The notes under the pieces were generated by a model. The model saw nothing but the letters and a program-made list of their open reading frames with translations. It ran no database searches and was not told where the DNA came from. A stretch of 64,000 nt of DNA from Bacillota bacterium (GTDB taxonomy: Bacteria; Bacillota; Clostridia; Lachnospirales; Lachnospiraceae), in the NCBI GenBank assembly GCA_023386815.1, contig JAEWIZ010000026.1, positions 124,001 through 188,000 of the forward strand. The letters are read 5' to 3'. Made by a program: the position numbers and the translations under genes. Of this stretch, positions 16,028 to 25,041 are shown piece by piece (within the stretch, counting starts at the first letter, position 1; every line of letters begins with the position of its first letter).

Positions 16028-18517
16028 TTATCCAAATAAAGTGCACTGGGTTACTAAATCATCCTCCTTAATAACTTCCAGTAAATCTTCCGGATGAAGT
16101 GGTGGACTATAGACATAACCCTGAATAATATCACATCTCTTGGAACGAAGGAGGCAAAGCTGCTCCTCCTGTTCAACGCCCTCTGCAACAACCCGAATAT
16201 CAAGGCTGTGTGCCAGCAAAATAATGGATTCAGCAATACAAGAATCTTTCTCATTGGTGCAGATGTTGTCTATGAAGGATTTATCAATCTTTAACGTATC
16301 AATGGGCATCTTGGTAAGATAATTCAAGGAGGAATATCCGGTACCAAAGTCATCTAATGAAATTTTTACTCCAAGGTTTTGCAAATTCTTAAGTAACTTC
16401 GTTGCATCCATAAGTGAGGAAACTAAAGTGCTCTCAGTTATTTCAAGTTCCAAATATTCCGGTGGAAGCTTAGTCTCTTCCAGTATCTCCGATAAGGTTG
16501 ACACAAAGCCGGGGCGGTTAATTTGAACAGAGGAGATGTTTACTGAGACAGGTCGAGGTGTAGCCCCTGAATCAATTATGTTTTTCGTGAAGGTACAGGC
16601 TTCTCGAAGCAGCCAGGTACTTAATTGAATAATTAAGCCACTTTCCTCGGCTATGGGAATAAATTCGCTTGGAGTGATATAGCCTAACCTTTCATTATAA
16701 ATTCTCATAAGAGCTTCATAGCCAATGATATTATTGGTTTCTAATTCCATCAGCGGCTGATACTGAAGATAGATTTCATTGTTTTCTATGGCATTTCGTA
16801 ATACATCTATAATTAGAGTGTTGCGATTTAACTCTTCCTCCATCTTTCGATCAAACAGAGTAAACTTATTTTTACCTGTATCTTTTGATTTGTACATAGC
16901 AATATCAGCATTTTTAATCAACACATTGGAGGTGAGACCATTTTCCGGAAAGATGGAAATACCGATACTCATTGATACATAAACAATTTCTCCATCCAAA
17001 TCCAGTGGATTCTTAAACACATCTATAATCTTGGAAGCAAACCAAACAGCATCTTCCGTGGAGGGAATATGTTCACGGAACAAAAGAAATTCATCACCTC
17101 CGGCTCTTGCCAGCATACCGTCAGAATGTAAAACAGAGGTCAAAAGAGCTGCTGTTTTCACCAATAAAGCATCACCATACTCATGACCTAAGGTGTCATT
17201 TACAGTTTTAAAATTATCCAAGTCTACAAAATATACTGCATGCAGAGCTTCCTGTGGAGAGGAGGACATCAGCACAGCATTTACATAGTCAAGAAATGCA
17301 AGCTTATTAGGAAGATTGGTCAAGGTATCATGATAGGCCAGAAATTCAATATGGTCATAGTTTGAACGCAGCTGTTCTTCATTTAGTAGTAGTTCTTCAT
17401 GCATGGATTCCAAATCTTGATAATTAGTCCGGATAATATGCAGCATTTTATTGAAATTTTTGGACAGTTCACCAAGTTCGTTATTGCTTTTTATATTGGA
17501 CTGAACCGTAAGATTGCCGTCTGAGGCAGTCCGCATAGCATCCCTTAAGGCAATAATGGGTGTGGAATATTGCTTTGCAACAAAATTTGTACATAAGGTT
17601 ATTACAATAAGCAGTAGTACACATACTGTGGTAAGCAGGCTGAGCATAAAATTAGTAAGGGATTTTATACTTGCTGTGTCCTGCTTCATTAGTAAAACCC
17701 AATTAAGCTTTGGAAGCACACAATAACCATAGACTTGGTTCATATCTTCATAATAATATTGAAAGGATCCACTTTCTTCAATAAAGCCGTTATTATAAGA
17801 ATTTACAATATCGGATAGCCGATTAGAACCGATTTTGGTTCCAACCAGAGCGGTATTTGGATGATATATGATATTACCATTCAAATCTAATAGAATCGCA
17901 AAACCAGTATCGTCAATGATAAGGGAATTTAGATAACTTCTAAAATAATCTGTACTGATAGTACTTACTATGTAGCCGAGGACCACCCCTGTTGAAGGGT
18001 CAAGTATGGGGGCACCGATATCAAGGGTATAAATAGAGCTGCCACCCTTGTCCGTTCGCTTTAGACCATCCATCCCCACCGCTGTATTTTTGGTAGTGAA
18101 CATATAATTTAAAGACTTCTCAGACCGGGTCTTTGTACCAACTAATTCGCTATCAGAACTTGCGATAATTTCTTGTCTTTTGTTGTATAACAAAATATGT
18201 TCGCAGTTATTATAGAGGCTGCACCTGTTGCTCAGCAACTCATTCATAGTTTCAGGGAGAGTGTTACCGGTTCTATTACTCTGCCTTGCAAAATCAATCA
18301 GATCATCTTGAAGGGATAATAAGGTTACCTCTGTCTGTTGGTTCATGATTAAGGACTCTAATCCACTGATACTAGTGATAGAGGTACGAACTAAATTATC
18401 GGTATTTACATCAATCAATTTATTTGTTAAAAATCCATGAGCTAAAACCGATACCAGGATGACAGGAATCATGGATGCCGCAATCAGCAGAATTCGTATA
18501 GATTTTTTAATAGACAT
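16028..18517 (-). CDS. Membrane GGDEF-EAL protein with extracellular Cache sensor
   Basis: An 829-aa bifunctional c-di-GMP enzyme. Layout: N-terminal membrane helix (about residues 8-30), extracellular dCache-type sensor (about 35-270), second membrane helix, HAMP, GGDEF near residue 490, EAL to the C-terminus. The GGDEF signature (ARAGGDEFLLF) and the EAL motif (YEALMR), DDFGTGYSSL and AEGVE are intact, so both synthesis and hydrolysis are possible. Start ATG 18517 is chosen for GGAGG nine bases upstream; the 29-codon extension is rejected. No ligand can be assigned. Confidence 0.9.
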   Translation of the reverse strand: MSIKKSIRILLIAASMIPVILVSVLAHGFLTNKLIDVNTDNLVRTSITSISGLESLIMNQQTEVTLLSLQDDLIDFARQSNRTGNTLPETMNELLSNRCSLYNNCEHILLYNKRQEIIASSDSELVGTKTRSEKSLNYMFTTKNTAVGMDGLKRTDKGGSSIYTLDIGAPILDPSTGVVLGYIVSTISTDYFRSYLNSLIIDDTGFAILLDLNGNIIYHPNTALVGTKIGSNRLSDIVNSYNNGFIEESGSFQYYYEDMNQVYGYCVLPKLNWVLLMKQDTASIKSLTNFMLSLLTTVCVLLLIVITLCTNFVAKQYSTPIIALRDAMRTASDGNLTVQSNIKSNNELGELSKNFNKMLHIIRTNYQDLESMHEELLLNEEQLRSNYDHIEFLAYHDTLTNLPNKLAFLDYVNAVLMSSSPQEALHAVYFVDLDNFKTVNDTLGHEYGDALLVKTAALLTSVLHSDGMLARAGGDEFLLFREHIPSTEDAVWFASKIIDVFKNPLDLDGEIVYVSMSIGISIFPENGLTSNVLIKNADIAMYKSKDTGKNKFTLFDRKMEEELNRNTLIIDVLRNAIENNEIYLQYQPLMELETNNIIGYEALMRIYNERLGYITPSEFIPIAEESGLIIQLSTWLLREACTFTKNIIDSGATPRPVSVNISSVQINRPGFVSTLSEILEETKLPPEYLELEITESTLVSSLMDATKLLKNLQNLGVKISLDDFGTGYSSLNYLTKMPIDTLKIDKSFIDNICTNEKDSCIAESIILLAHSLDIRVVAEGVEQEEQLCLLRSKRCDIIQGYVYSPPLHPEDLLEVIKEDDLVTQCTLFG

Positions 18518-18780
18518 AGCGTGAGACCTCCGCAAATAGTACTTCTTTTGTAATATTTCAACAGTCACCACAACTATTTTACCAATAGACCTATAATTAT
18601 GCAATTAATTTATATAAAAATGTTGATAATGGCAATAAAATGAAAGGCTATTTTAGACATAATGCCCTAAAAATACTCATAAAATGTCGAAAGTGACAAA
18701 AATAGAATTGTATTTCTATGCAAATGAAAAATGAGGAGGGATGCTTTTTCTAAAAGCTTTCTAAAATCAATAGATTTTTA

Positions 18781-18809
18781 TTGAAAAGAGCCGCCTTTAA
18801 GGGTATACT
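18781..18809 (+). promoter_or_regulatory. Sigma-A promoter of tgt-yajC
   Basis: TTGAAA (18781-18786), 17-bp spacer, TATACT (18804-18809). This leaves about 115 bases of 5' leader before tgt with no recognisable preQ1 riboswitch. The rest of the 416-bp gap (18518-18780) is AT-rich and holds no gene I can support. Confidence 0.7.
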
Positions 18810-18933
18810 TTAAATGTTATGAAGAGGTCTGGTTTAGGCTGAATTGCATGGAAATTAATGGTTTTTCGAGTTATGAGAGGTTTTACGGAAAGTTTTAATG
18901 AGTCATCCTCCAGATAGAAAGTAGGCAAGTATT

Positions 18934-20061
18934 ATGTATAAATTAATTGCACAGGATGGTAGAGCGAAAAGCGGTGAGTTTACTACTGTACATGGAACAA
19001 TACAGACACCCGTGTTTATGAATGTAGGTACGACAGCAGCCATTAAAGGCGGGGTTTCAACGATGGATTTACAGGAAATCGGCACACAGGTAGAATTATC
19101 AAATACGTACCATTTGCACGTTAGACCTGGAGATAAGGTTGTAAAGCAGATGGGCGGTCTCCACAAATTTATGGTATGGGATAAGCCCATTTTGACAGAT
19201 TCCGGTGGATTCCAGGTGTTTTCTTTAGCTGGCTTACGTAAGATTAAAGAAGAGGGTGTATATTTTAATTCCCATATTGATGGAAAGAAAATCTTCATGG
19301 GACCGGAGGAAAGTATGCAGATCCAATCCAATCTAGCCTCCACCATTGCGATGGCATTTGATGAGTGTCCGCCCCATCCAGCCACCAGGGAATATATGCA
19401 AGCTTCCGTAGACCGTACTACTAGATGGTTGGAACGTTGTAAGCTAGAGATGGACAGACTTAACAGTCTGGAAGATACTATTAATAAGAATCAGATGTTA
19501 TTTGGTATTAATCAGGGTGGAACCTTTGAGGATATTCGAATTGAGCATGCGAAACGGATTTCTGAAATGGATTTGGATGGCTATGCTCTTGGTGGTCTTG
19601 CTGTTGGAGAAAGCCATGATGAAATGTATCGCATTTTAGATGAGACCGTGCCGTACCTGCCGCTTAATAAGCCGGTTTATCTGATGGGAGTAGGCACACC
19701 GGCCAACATACTGGAAGCAGTTGATCGTGGTGTTGATTTCTTTGATTGTGTTTATCCGACCAGAAACGGAAGACATGGACATGCTTATACGAACAATGGT
19801 AAAATGAATATCATGAATGTAAAGTATGAACTCGACGAACGTCCAATCGAGGAGGGTTGTGGATGCCCTGCTTGTAAGCACTATAGCAGAGCTTATATCA
19901 GACATCTATTAAAGGCAAAGGAAATGCTTGGTATGCGTTTGATGGTGCTTCATAATCTGTATTTCTATAATCATATGATGGAGGAAATCAGAGAGGCAAT
20001 TTGGGAAGGGCGTTACAAAGACTATAAAAAGCAGAAGTTAGAAGGATTTGTTAGGAGCTAG
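18934..20061 (+). CDS. tgt: Queuine/preQ1 tRNA-ribosyltransferase
   Basis: Exchanges guanine 34 for preQ1 in tRNAs with GUN anticodons; 375 aa, TIM barrel. The active-site aspartates are D89 in TDSGGFQVFS and D271 in DFFDCVYPTRNGR. The zinc site is Cys309, Cys311, Cys314 and His340 (CGCPACKH...LHN). ATG 18934 follows AGTAGG. The tgt-yajC order is typical of clostridia and many other bacteria. Full length and apparently functional. Confidence 0.97.
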   Translation: MYKLIAQDGRAKSGEFTTVHGTIQTPVFMNVGTTAAIKGGVSTMDLQEIGTQVELSNTYHLHVRPGDKVVKQMGGLHKFMVWDKPILTDSGGFQVFSLAGLRKIKEEGVYFNSHIDGKKIFMGPEESMQIQSNLASTIAMAFDECPPHPATREYMQASVDRTTRWLERCKLEMDRLNSLEDTINKNQMLFGINQGGTFEDIRIEHAKRISEMDLDGYALGGLAVGESHDEMYRILDETVPYLPLNKPVYLMGVGTPANILEAVDRGVDFFDCVYPTRNGRHGHAYTNNGKMNIMNVKYELDERPIEEGCGCPACKHYSRAYIRHLLKAKEMLGMRLMVLHNLYFYNHMMEEIREAIWEGRYKDYKKQKLEGFVRS

Positions 20062-20111
20062 ACTCAAGCGAATAACATTGAATTATAGAATCTTAATGGA
20101 GGTAACAATTA

Positions 20112-20438
20112 ATGAATAATTTGGTTTTATTAACCGGAGCAGCTGCAGGTGGATCCTCAATGATCATTACCGTACTTTATGTGGTTGTTATTGGTGGAAT
20201 GCTGTACTTTATGATGATCCGTCCTCAGAGAAAACAGCAGAAGCAGCACAGTGCTTTGCTGTCAACTTTAGCAGCAGGAGATAGTGTATTGACTTCAAGC
20301 GGTATGTATGGTGTAGTTATCGATGTTATGGAAGATATCGTTATTGTTGAGTTCGGAAGTAATAAGAATTGCCGTATTCCTATGAAGAAGTCAGCAGTTG
20401 TTGAGATTGAGAAGCCTAGTACTGAAAAAGCTAACTAG
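20112..20438 (+). CDS. yajC: Preprotein translocase auxiliary subunit YajC
   Basis: Small membrane partner of SecDF-YajC, 108 aa. One membrane helix at about residues 18-38 ends in MMIRPQRKQQKQH, the YajC signature, and a small cytoplasmic domain follows (AAGDSVLTSSGMYGVV). ATG 20112 is preceded by GGAGG. Co-transcribed with tgt (50-bp gap). Followed at 20522 by a strong terminator. Confidence 0.95.
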   Translation: MNNLVLLTGAAAGGSSMIITVLYVVVIGGMLYFMMIRPQRKQQKQHSALLSTLAAGDSVLTSSGMYGVVIDVMEDIVIVEFGSNKNCRIPMKKSAVVEIEKPSTEKAN

Positions 20439-20521
20439 GATTAATTTGTAGGTAGTGAGGCCAAAGCCGGAAACCTGCCTGGCAGGGGTGATGCTTTTCT
20501 TTACCTCTACATCGGAGCATA

Positions 20522-20578
20522 AAAATGTCCGTACATCAATTGACATAAAGAATGTCATTGATGTACGGACATTTTTTT
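20522..20578 (+). terminator. Strong terminator of tgt-yajC
   Basis: A stem of about 22 bp (AATGTCCGTACATCAAT... paired with ...ATTGATGTACGGACATT) is followed by seven T. Before it, 20456-20480 contains AAGCCGGAAACCTGCC, similar to the 3' box of cobalamin riboswitches but without the rest of the aptamer. Confidence 0.85.
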
Positions 20579-20620
20579 CTCAGCTGTAACGGTAAAGGAA
20601 AAGCATTTCACATCGAAGGA

Positions 20621-21085
20621 TTAATTGAGTTTGTTTCTGGTACTAACTCTGTTATTGATGTTTTTGATTTGCCTTTTTATTGAAGTATATTGTATGATCC
20701 ATATAACGATAAAAATAATTACAAAAAATACAACATAACTGATAAAGCCGGTAATAGTGTGTTTCATCCAGTAAGTGAAATATGCTATGGGTAGCATGGA
20801 GGATGAAAGCGCTATGAAATAAATGCCCGTTTGCTTTACGATGCTCCAGTGATCTATTTCCCAAATAACGGAAGCGGCAGCGGAAGCTGCACCAAGGATT
20901 CCGCATAGGAGGCTTTGGAAGATTACAGCATTTATTTCGTTTTTGAATTGGTTCAATAATTCTGGTACACAAGGGGTATAAGTTCCATCGCCCCAGCCAA
21001 AGGAAATCAGGATTGTAATGATATACCCAACGGAAATACCGAGAGGAAATCCTAATAAACCTCTTAAAAATGCTTTCTTTTTCAT
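20621..21085 (-). CDS. DUF3021 membrane protein paired with a LytTR regulator
   Basis: A 154-aa protein with four predicted membrane helices, of the DUF3021 family that is regularly encoded next to stand-alone LytTR proteins. The family is thought to control the partner regulator at the membrane. The start is ATG 21085 behind GAGGTG; GTG 21094 is possible. It lies 10 bp after the LytTR stop, same strand, so one operon. The signal sensed is unknown. Confidence 0.8.
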   Translation of the reverse strand: MKKKAFLRGLLGFPLGISVGYIITILISFGWGDGTYTPCVPELLNQFKNEINAVIFQSLLCGILGAASAAASVIWEIDHWSIVKQTGIYFIALSSSMLPIAYFTYWMKHTITGFISYVVFFVIIFIVIWIIQYTSIKRQIKNINNRVSTRNKLN

Positions 21086-21095
21086 TGTTATCACC

Positions 21096-21536
21096 TCATA
21101 TTCCTAATATTTGTTTGATCTTTGTGACGTAACGCCTGGATACATAGGAGGTAGATCCGTCACGGAACTTAACGCATATGGTGCCGGTAAAGCTTAGATC
21201 AAAGTTTGTAACCATTTTTAAATTAATGATTTCAGAATTTGAAATTCTGGTAAAGGTGGACGCGTCTAGCCGTTCCTCTAGCTCGTAAAGTCGGAGACGT
21301 ACCGTATAGATACCTTTTGAAGTTGCTACATGAACCCTTTTGTTTTCGGAGTACGCTCGAATGATATTAGGTTGATCCAAAATCTCTAGCTTTTCGTTTA
21401 TAAATCCTGCAATTATCTTTGGATTACTGTCACTGAGTTTTTTAACAAGGTCCTCAATTTCATCAGTCATTTTATCGGTCAAAATGATAATCTTTGGTAC
21501 CTGCTGTTTGCTATCTATTTGAATTTCTATCTGCAA
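21096..21536 (-). CDS. LytTR-family DNA-binding regulator without receiver domain
   Basis: A 146-aa transcription factor. The C-terminal ~95 residues form a LytTR domain (NKRVHVATSKGIYTVRLRLY, then FTRISNSEIINLKMV and SYVSRRYVTKIKQIL). The N-terminal ~45 residues are a short extra domain rather than a response-regulator receiver, so it is probably controlled through the DUF3021 protein just downstream. The RBS lies in GGGAGGATAG upstream of the ATG at 21536. Targets unknown; autoregulation is usual. Confidence 0.88.
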   Translation of the reverse strand: MQIEIQIDSKQQVPKIIILTDKMTDEIEDLVKKLSDSNPKIIAGFINEKLEILDQPNIIRAYSENKRVHVATSKGIYTVRLRLYELEERLDASTFTRISNSEIINLKMVTNFDLSFTGTICVKFRDGSTSYVSRRYVTKIKQILGI

Positions 21537-21693
21537 AACCCTATCCTCCCTTCCTTTGTGATATTATTGTATAAATTTAGAAAAATAGTTGCAATCATTT
21601 TTTGATATCTGGTATTTTCTGGGATATAACCGGTAAGGTAGCAGTTAAGGTATGATTGTTACTGAACAATGGAAAGAAAAACTTAAATAATAA

Positions 21694-21708
21694 TAGTAAT
21701 CATTATTG
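21694..21708. promoter_or_regulatory. PerR/Fur-like box at the dps promoter
   Basis: TAGTAATCATTATTG matches 11 of 14 defined positions of the PerR box TTATAATnATTATAA by eye and overlaps the -35 element of the next promoter. Peroxide or iron control of a Dps gene would be expected. Confidence 0.5.
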
Positions 21709-21734
21709 ATATTATTGTTCTTCTATGATATAAT
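21706..21734 (+). promoter_or_regulatory. Sigma-A promoter of the dps-like gene
   Basis: TTGATA (21706-21711), 17-bp spacer, TATAAT (21729-21734), about 60 bp before the ATG. Confidence 0.75.
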
Positions 21735-21795
21735 AAAAACAAGCCAAGAGCTTAAGTAATTAAGATGAAATAGATGAAACAAGGAGGACTAAGAT

Positions 21796-22224
21796 ATGAT
21801 ACAAAATTTGAACCTTTATTTAGCTGACTTAAATGTGCTTTTTCACAAACTACAGAATTTTCATTGGTATATTAAAGGAAAGGACTTCTTTGTAGTACAT
21901 TCAAAATTAGAAGAGTATTATGATTATGTAAAAGAGGCGATTGATGAAGTTGCGGAGCATATTTTGATGATTGGCGGTAAGCCGGAGGCAACTTTAGAAG
22001 CTTACTTGAAAATATCAAATATCAAAGAGGCACCTGCCGAGGAAATCACATCGGATATTATTTATCAACAAGTGATTGCTGATTTTGAATATTTATTGAA
22101 GAGTGTAGTTGCGATCAAAAAAGAAGCAGATGAGACATCGGATTATTTGACCTCTACCCTTATGGATGATTATATCAAAGAATACACAAAATCCTTATGG
22201 ATGCTAAAACAGACTTTAAAGTAA
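21796..22224 (+). CDS. dps: Dps-family ferritin-like DNA-protection protein
   Basis: Forms a 12-subunit cage that oxidises and stores iron and protects DNA from peroxide. 142 aa, a single four-helix bundle. Ferroxidase-site residues lie in LQNFHWYIKGKDFFVVHSKL (His, then the second His and Glu in the next helix, EEYYDYVKEAIDEVAEH). AAGGAGG precedes ATG 21796. The N-terminus is short, with no lysine-rich DNA-binding tail. The PerR-like box fits its role. Confidence 0.88.
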   Translation: MIQNLNLYLADLNVLFHKLQNFHWYIKGKDFFVVHSKLEEYYDYVKEAIDEVAEHILMIGGKPEATLEAYLKISNIKEAPAEEITSDIIYQQVIADFEYLLKSVVAIKKEADETSDYLTSTLMDDYIKEYTKSLWMLKQTLK

Positions 22225-22327
22225 ATAATATAGAATTGCAATCATACGGATTCAGAAGAACCCACATGATTAAACAATTAGTCATGTGATAATAAAATTA
22301 CAGAATATCCATTTTTGTTAAAAATAA

Positions 22328-22378
22328 GAAAGGGCGTGTTGCAACTAACATTTTTGTTAGGATGCAACACACCCTTTC
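22328..22378 (-). terminator. Terminator of asnB
   Basis: A long stem of about 20 bp with two mismatches (GAAAGGG.GTGTTGCA with its complement). On the minus strand it is followed by TTATTTTTAAC. A small hairpin at 22263-22288 may end the dps transcript. Confidence 0.7.
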
Positions 22379-22439
22379 CAGGAGGCGCTTATCAGAATAA
22401 TGACAATATGCGTTTAGAAGGATACTTATAATAATAGTT

Positions 22440-24287
22440 CTATACTAACTCGATATGATATTTCTCCAGCCAGTAATTTATCTGCAATAAATATGCAATC
22501 AATTGTGGGCCAGCCATTAACTGACCATACCAAGGTTTTCCATAATCAGAGGGTGACTCTAAGAAGGTTTTTACCTTATTTATATCGACAAGAGGTCGAA
22601 TTGGGGCGTTCGAATCGGATAGAATATCGAGTAGACGGTTACCCAACATTTTCTCATATTCTGGATGATAAGTCTTAGGGTACGGACTTTTCTTACGGAA
22701 TAGAATTTCATCGGGGATCAGTCCTTTACCTGCATCTCGCAACAATCCTTTGACAACTCCATTTGGAGATTTCATTTCCCAGGGTACATTCCACACATAT
22801 TCGACAATTCGATGGTCAGCAAAGGGGACTCGGGCTTCCAAACCGGAAAACATACTGGTACGATCCATACGATCCAGCAAAGTAACCATGAACCACTTTA
22901 GATTCAGGAAGGATATTTCACGACGACGAGCTTCCAAAGCACTTTCACCACTTAATTTAGGAACCTCCGACAAGGTCTTTTCGTAAGCAGCACGAACGTA
23001 ACCATCTAAATCAAGTCTACCGAGAACATCCCCGGAAAGAAGAGCTTTTCGCGTATCCATATTAATGGACCAAGGGAAGGTGCCGGCATTCATCAGATCA
23101 GGACGGTGAAACCAGGGATACCCACCAAAGATTTCATCGGCGCATTCGCCTGTTAGAGTAACCTTTGTTTGCGCTGCAACCTTTCTGCAAAAATAGAGCA
23201 GGGAGGATTCAACATCAGCCATATTGGGCAAATCTCTGGCATCGACAGCCTGATAGAGATTATCAGCCAGGTCAAAATTATCAGCTTCTAAATAAGTATG
23301 TTTACTCTTTACATGATCTACCATAATATCCACATAGGGACGATCTCTGGAGGGTTGGAAAGAATTTGATTTAAAATGTTTATCATTGTCTACGAAATCA
23401 AAGGAGTAGGTTTCTAATTGCTTGCCCAAATAACCTAATTCCTTTGCACAAATGGCAGTTACCAGGCTGGAATCAACACCGCCGGAAAGGAAGGTACAGA
23501 TGGGTATATCGGAAATCATCTGCCGTTTTACGGAATCATAGACAAGGAAGGAGGTCTTTTCCACTGTCTGTTCATAAGAATCCTCATGCGGATGGCTTTC
23601 TAACTTCCAGTAAGTATTTTCATGAAGTCCGCTTTCATTATAGATAAGCGCTGTCCCGGGAAGTACCTCATGAATATTCTTAAAAACTCCGTTACCATAG
23701 GATTTTGCAGGCCCAAGTCCAAAGATCTCACATAGACCGTTTGCATCAATCTGTGGTTTTATGTCCGGATATTCAAATAATGCTTTTATCTCTGATCCAA
23801 AGATTAGGGTATTATCTTTTACGGTATAGAAGAGGGGCTTAACACCCAGACGATCCCTTGTTAGGGTTAAGGTTTTTCCGTTATCATCCCAGATTGCAAA
23901 GGAGAAAATCCCATTTAATTCTCGGATAAAATCATAGCCGAATATCATATATCCAACGAGGATTACCTCTGTATCAGAATGTGTCTTAAACGTACAGCCA
24001 ATTCGAATTAGGTTATCACGCAGCTCCTGAGTGTTATAAAGCTCTCCATTATAGACAATGGTGTAGGAGCAGCCAAAATGTTCTCTGGTCATTGGCTGCT
24101 GGCCTCTGCCCAAATCTATGATGGATAATCTGGTATGGGCGAACCCGGTCTGCGGGCATAAGTATTCTCCATTCTCATTAGGACCCCGGTGAGCGAGAGC
24201 TTTTTTCATTCCCTGTAAGACATGTGTCCATTTTGCATCTCTTGTAAAATCAGCTTTTGTATTACAAAATCCAGCTATTCCACACAT
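22440..24287 (-). CDS. asnB: Glutamine-hydrolysing asparagine synthetase
   Basis: Makes asparagine from aspartate, glutamine and ATP. 615 aa, two domains. The N-terminal class II glutaminase begins MCGIAGF with the nucleophile Cys2 and has RLSIIDLGRGQQPM. The synthetase domain has the PP-loop FLSGGVDSSLV near residue 263 and ECADEIFGGYPWF. AAGGAGG lies six bases before the ATG at 24287. Length is normal for AsnB. Single gene with its own terminator; no T-box was recognised in the short leader. Confidence 0.95.
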   Translation of the reverse strand: MCGIAGFCNTKADFTRDAKWTHVLQGMKKALAHRGPNENGEYLCPQTGFAHTRLSIIDLGRGQQPMTREHFGCSYTIVYNGELYNTQELRDNLIRIGCTFKTHSDTEVILVGYMIFGYDFIRELNGIFSFAIWDDNGKTLTLTRDRLGVKPLFYTVKDNTLIFGSEIKALFEYPDIKPQIDANGLCEIFGLGPAKSYGNGVFKNIHEVLPGTALIYNESGLHENTYWKLESHPHEDSYEQTVEKTSFLVYDSVKRQMISDIPICTFLSGGVDSSLVTAICAKELGYLGKQLETYSFDFVDNDKHFKSNSFQPSRDRPYVDIMVDHVKSKHTYLEADNFDLADNLYQAVDARDLPNMADVESSLLYFCRKVAAQTKVTLTGECADEIFGGYPWFHRPDLMNAGTFPWSINMDTRKALLSGDVLGRLDLDGYVRAAYEKTLSEVPKLSGESALEARRREISFLNLKWFMVTLLDRMDRTSMFSGLEARVPFADHRIVEYVWNVPWEMKSPNGVVKGLLRDAGKGLIPDEILFRKKSPYPKTYHPEYEKMLGNRLLDILSDSNAPIRPLVDINKVKTFLESPSDYGKPWYGQLMAGPQLIAYLLQINYWLEKYHIELV

Positions 24288-24380
24288 GTTAACCTCCTTA
24301 ACGCCACCTCGGCGGCATACATATCAGTACACCATCTTCTATAGGATAGAAAATGAATTTACAAGCATATATTCGATATA

Positions 24381-24420
24381 GAAAGGGAGCTTTCTATTGT
24401 TCCTGCCAGAAAGCTCCCTT
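24381..24420 (-). terminator. Terminator of dpaAB
   Basis: AAGGGAGCTTTCT pairs with AGAAAGCTCCCTT across a 12-nt loop, followed on the minus strand by TCTATAT; a weak T tract. Confidence 0.6.
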
Positions 24421-24453
24421 GCTTTCAAAGTTATAATCGGAAGCTAGGAATCG

Positions 24454-25041
24454 CTATTTCGGACTTAATATGATAGGCTGTAATTGGCGATTTTCTAATG
24501 CAGCTTCGATGGTAGGGAGCATCAAATCAAAATGAGCTACCATGGAATATGGTTTTCCTTTATAATTATCCTGACCAAAGGGTACAAAGAAAACATTCTT
24601 GACATTAATTAATAGGCCAATGTTTTTCAGATTATTACTTAAAGCGTCGTTGGTAGAAATTGCAAATACAACAGGTTTTTCGTTTCGAAGAAGACCCTTT
24701 GCCGCCATTAGTACGCTGGAATCAGTAATGGCATTTGCCATCTTTGCTAAGCTGTTACCAGTACATGGGGCAACAATAATGATATCTAATAAATTATTCG
24801 GCCCAAGTTTTTCAGCCTCAACAATGGTTGTAATTGGATCATGGCCGGTAAGCTCTTTCGCTTTTTTTAGCCACATATCCGATTCACCGAATCTCGTATC
24901 TGTAGTCTGCGAGCGCTCAGAAAAAATGGTATACACATTGGCTCCCTCACTAATAAGGCGCTCTATCTCAGGAAAAACTTTATCAAAAGTGCAGTAAGAG
25001 CCGGTTAAGGCTACTCCCACATTTTTTCCACTAACAGTCAT
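24454..25041 (-). CDS. dpaB: Dipicolinate synthase subunit B
   Basis: Flavoprotein-like subunit (SpoVFB) needed to make dipicolinic acid, the calcium-chelated small molecule of the spore core. 195 aa. Flavoprotein fold motifs are GVALTGSYCTFDKV near residue 8 and APCTGNSLAKMANAITDS near residue 91. Its ATG directly abuts the stop codon of dpaA, so the two are translationally coupled. Expression in the mother cell late in sporulation is expected. Confidence 0.95.
   Translation of the reverse strand: MTVSGKNVGVALTGSYCTFDKVFPEIERLISEGANVYTIFSERSQTTDTRFGESDMWLKKAKELTGHDPITTIVEAEKLGPNNLLDIIIVAPCTGNSLAKMANAITDSSVLMAAKGLLRNEKPVVFAISTNDALSNNLKNIGLLINVKNVFFVPFGQDNYKGKPYSMVAHFDLMLPTIEAALENRQLQPIILSPK

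Noticed and set aside
20456..20480. Cobalamin riboswitch
   Set aside because: Only the 3' box-like segment is present; the conserved core would have to lie within yajC and is not seen. Kept only as a low-interest finding.
20652..20972. 106-aa minus-strand frame inside the DUF3021 gene
   Set aside because: Different frame of the same strand within a good membrane protein; rich in Cys/His without a motif or RBS.
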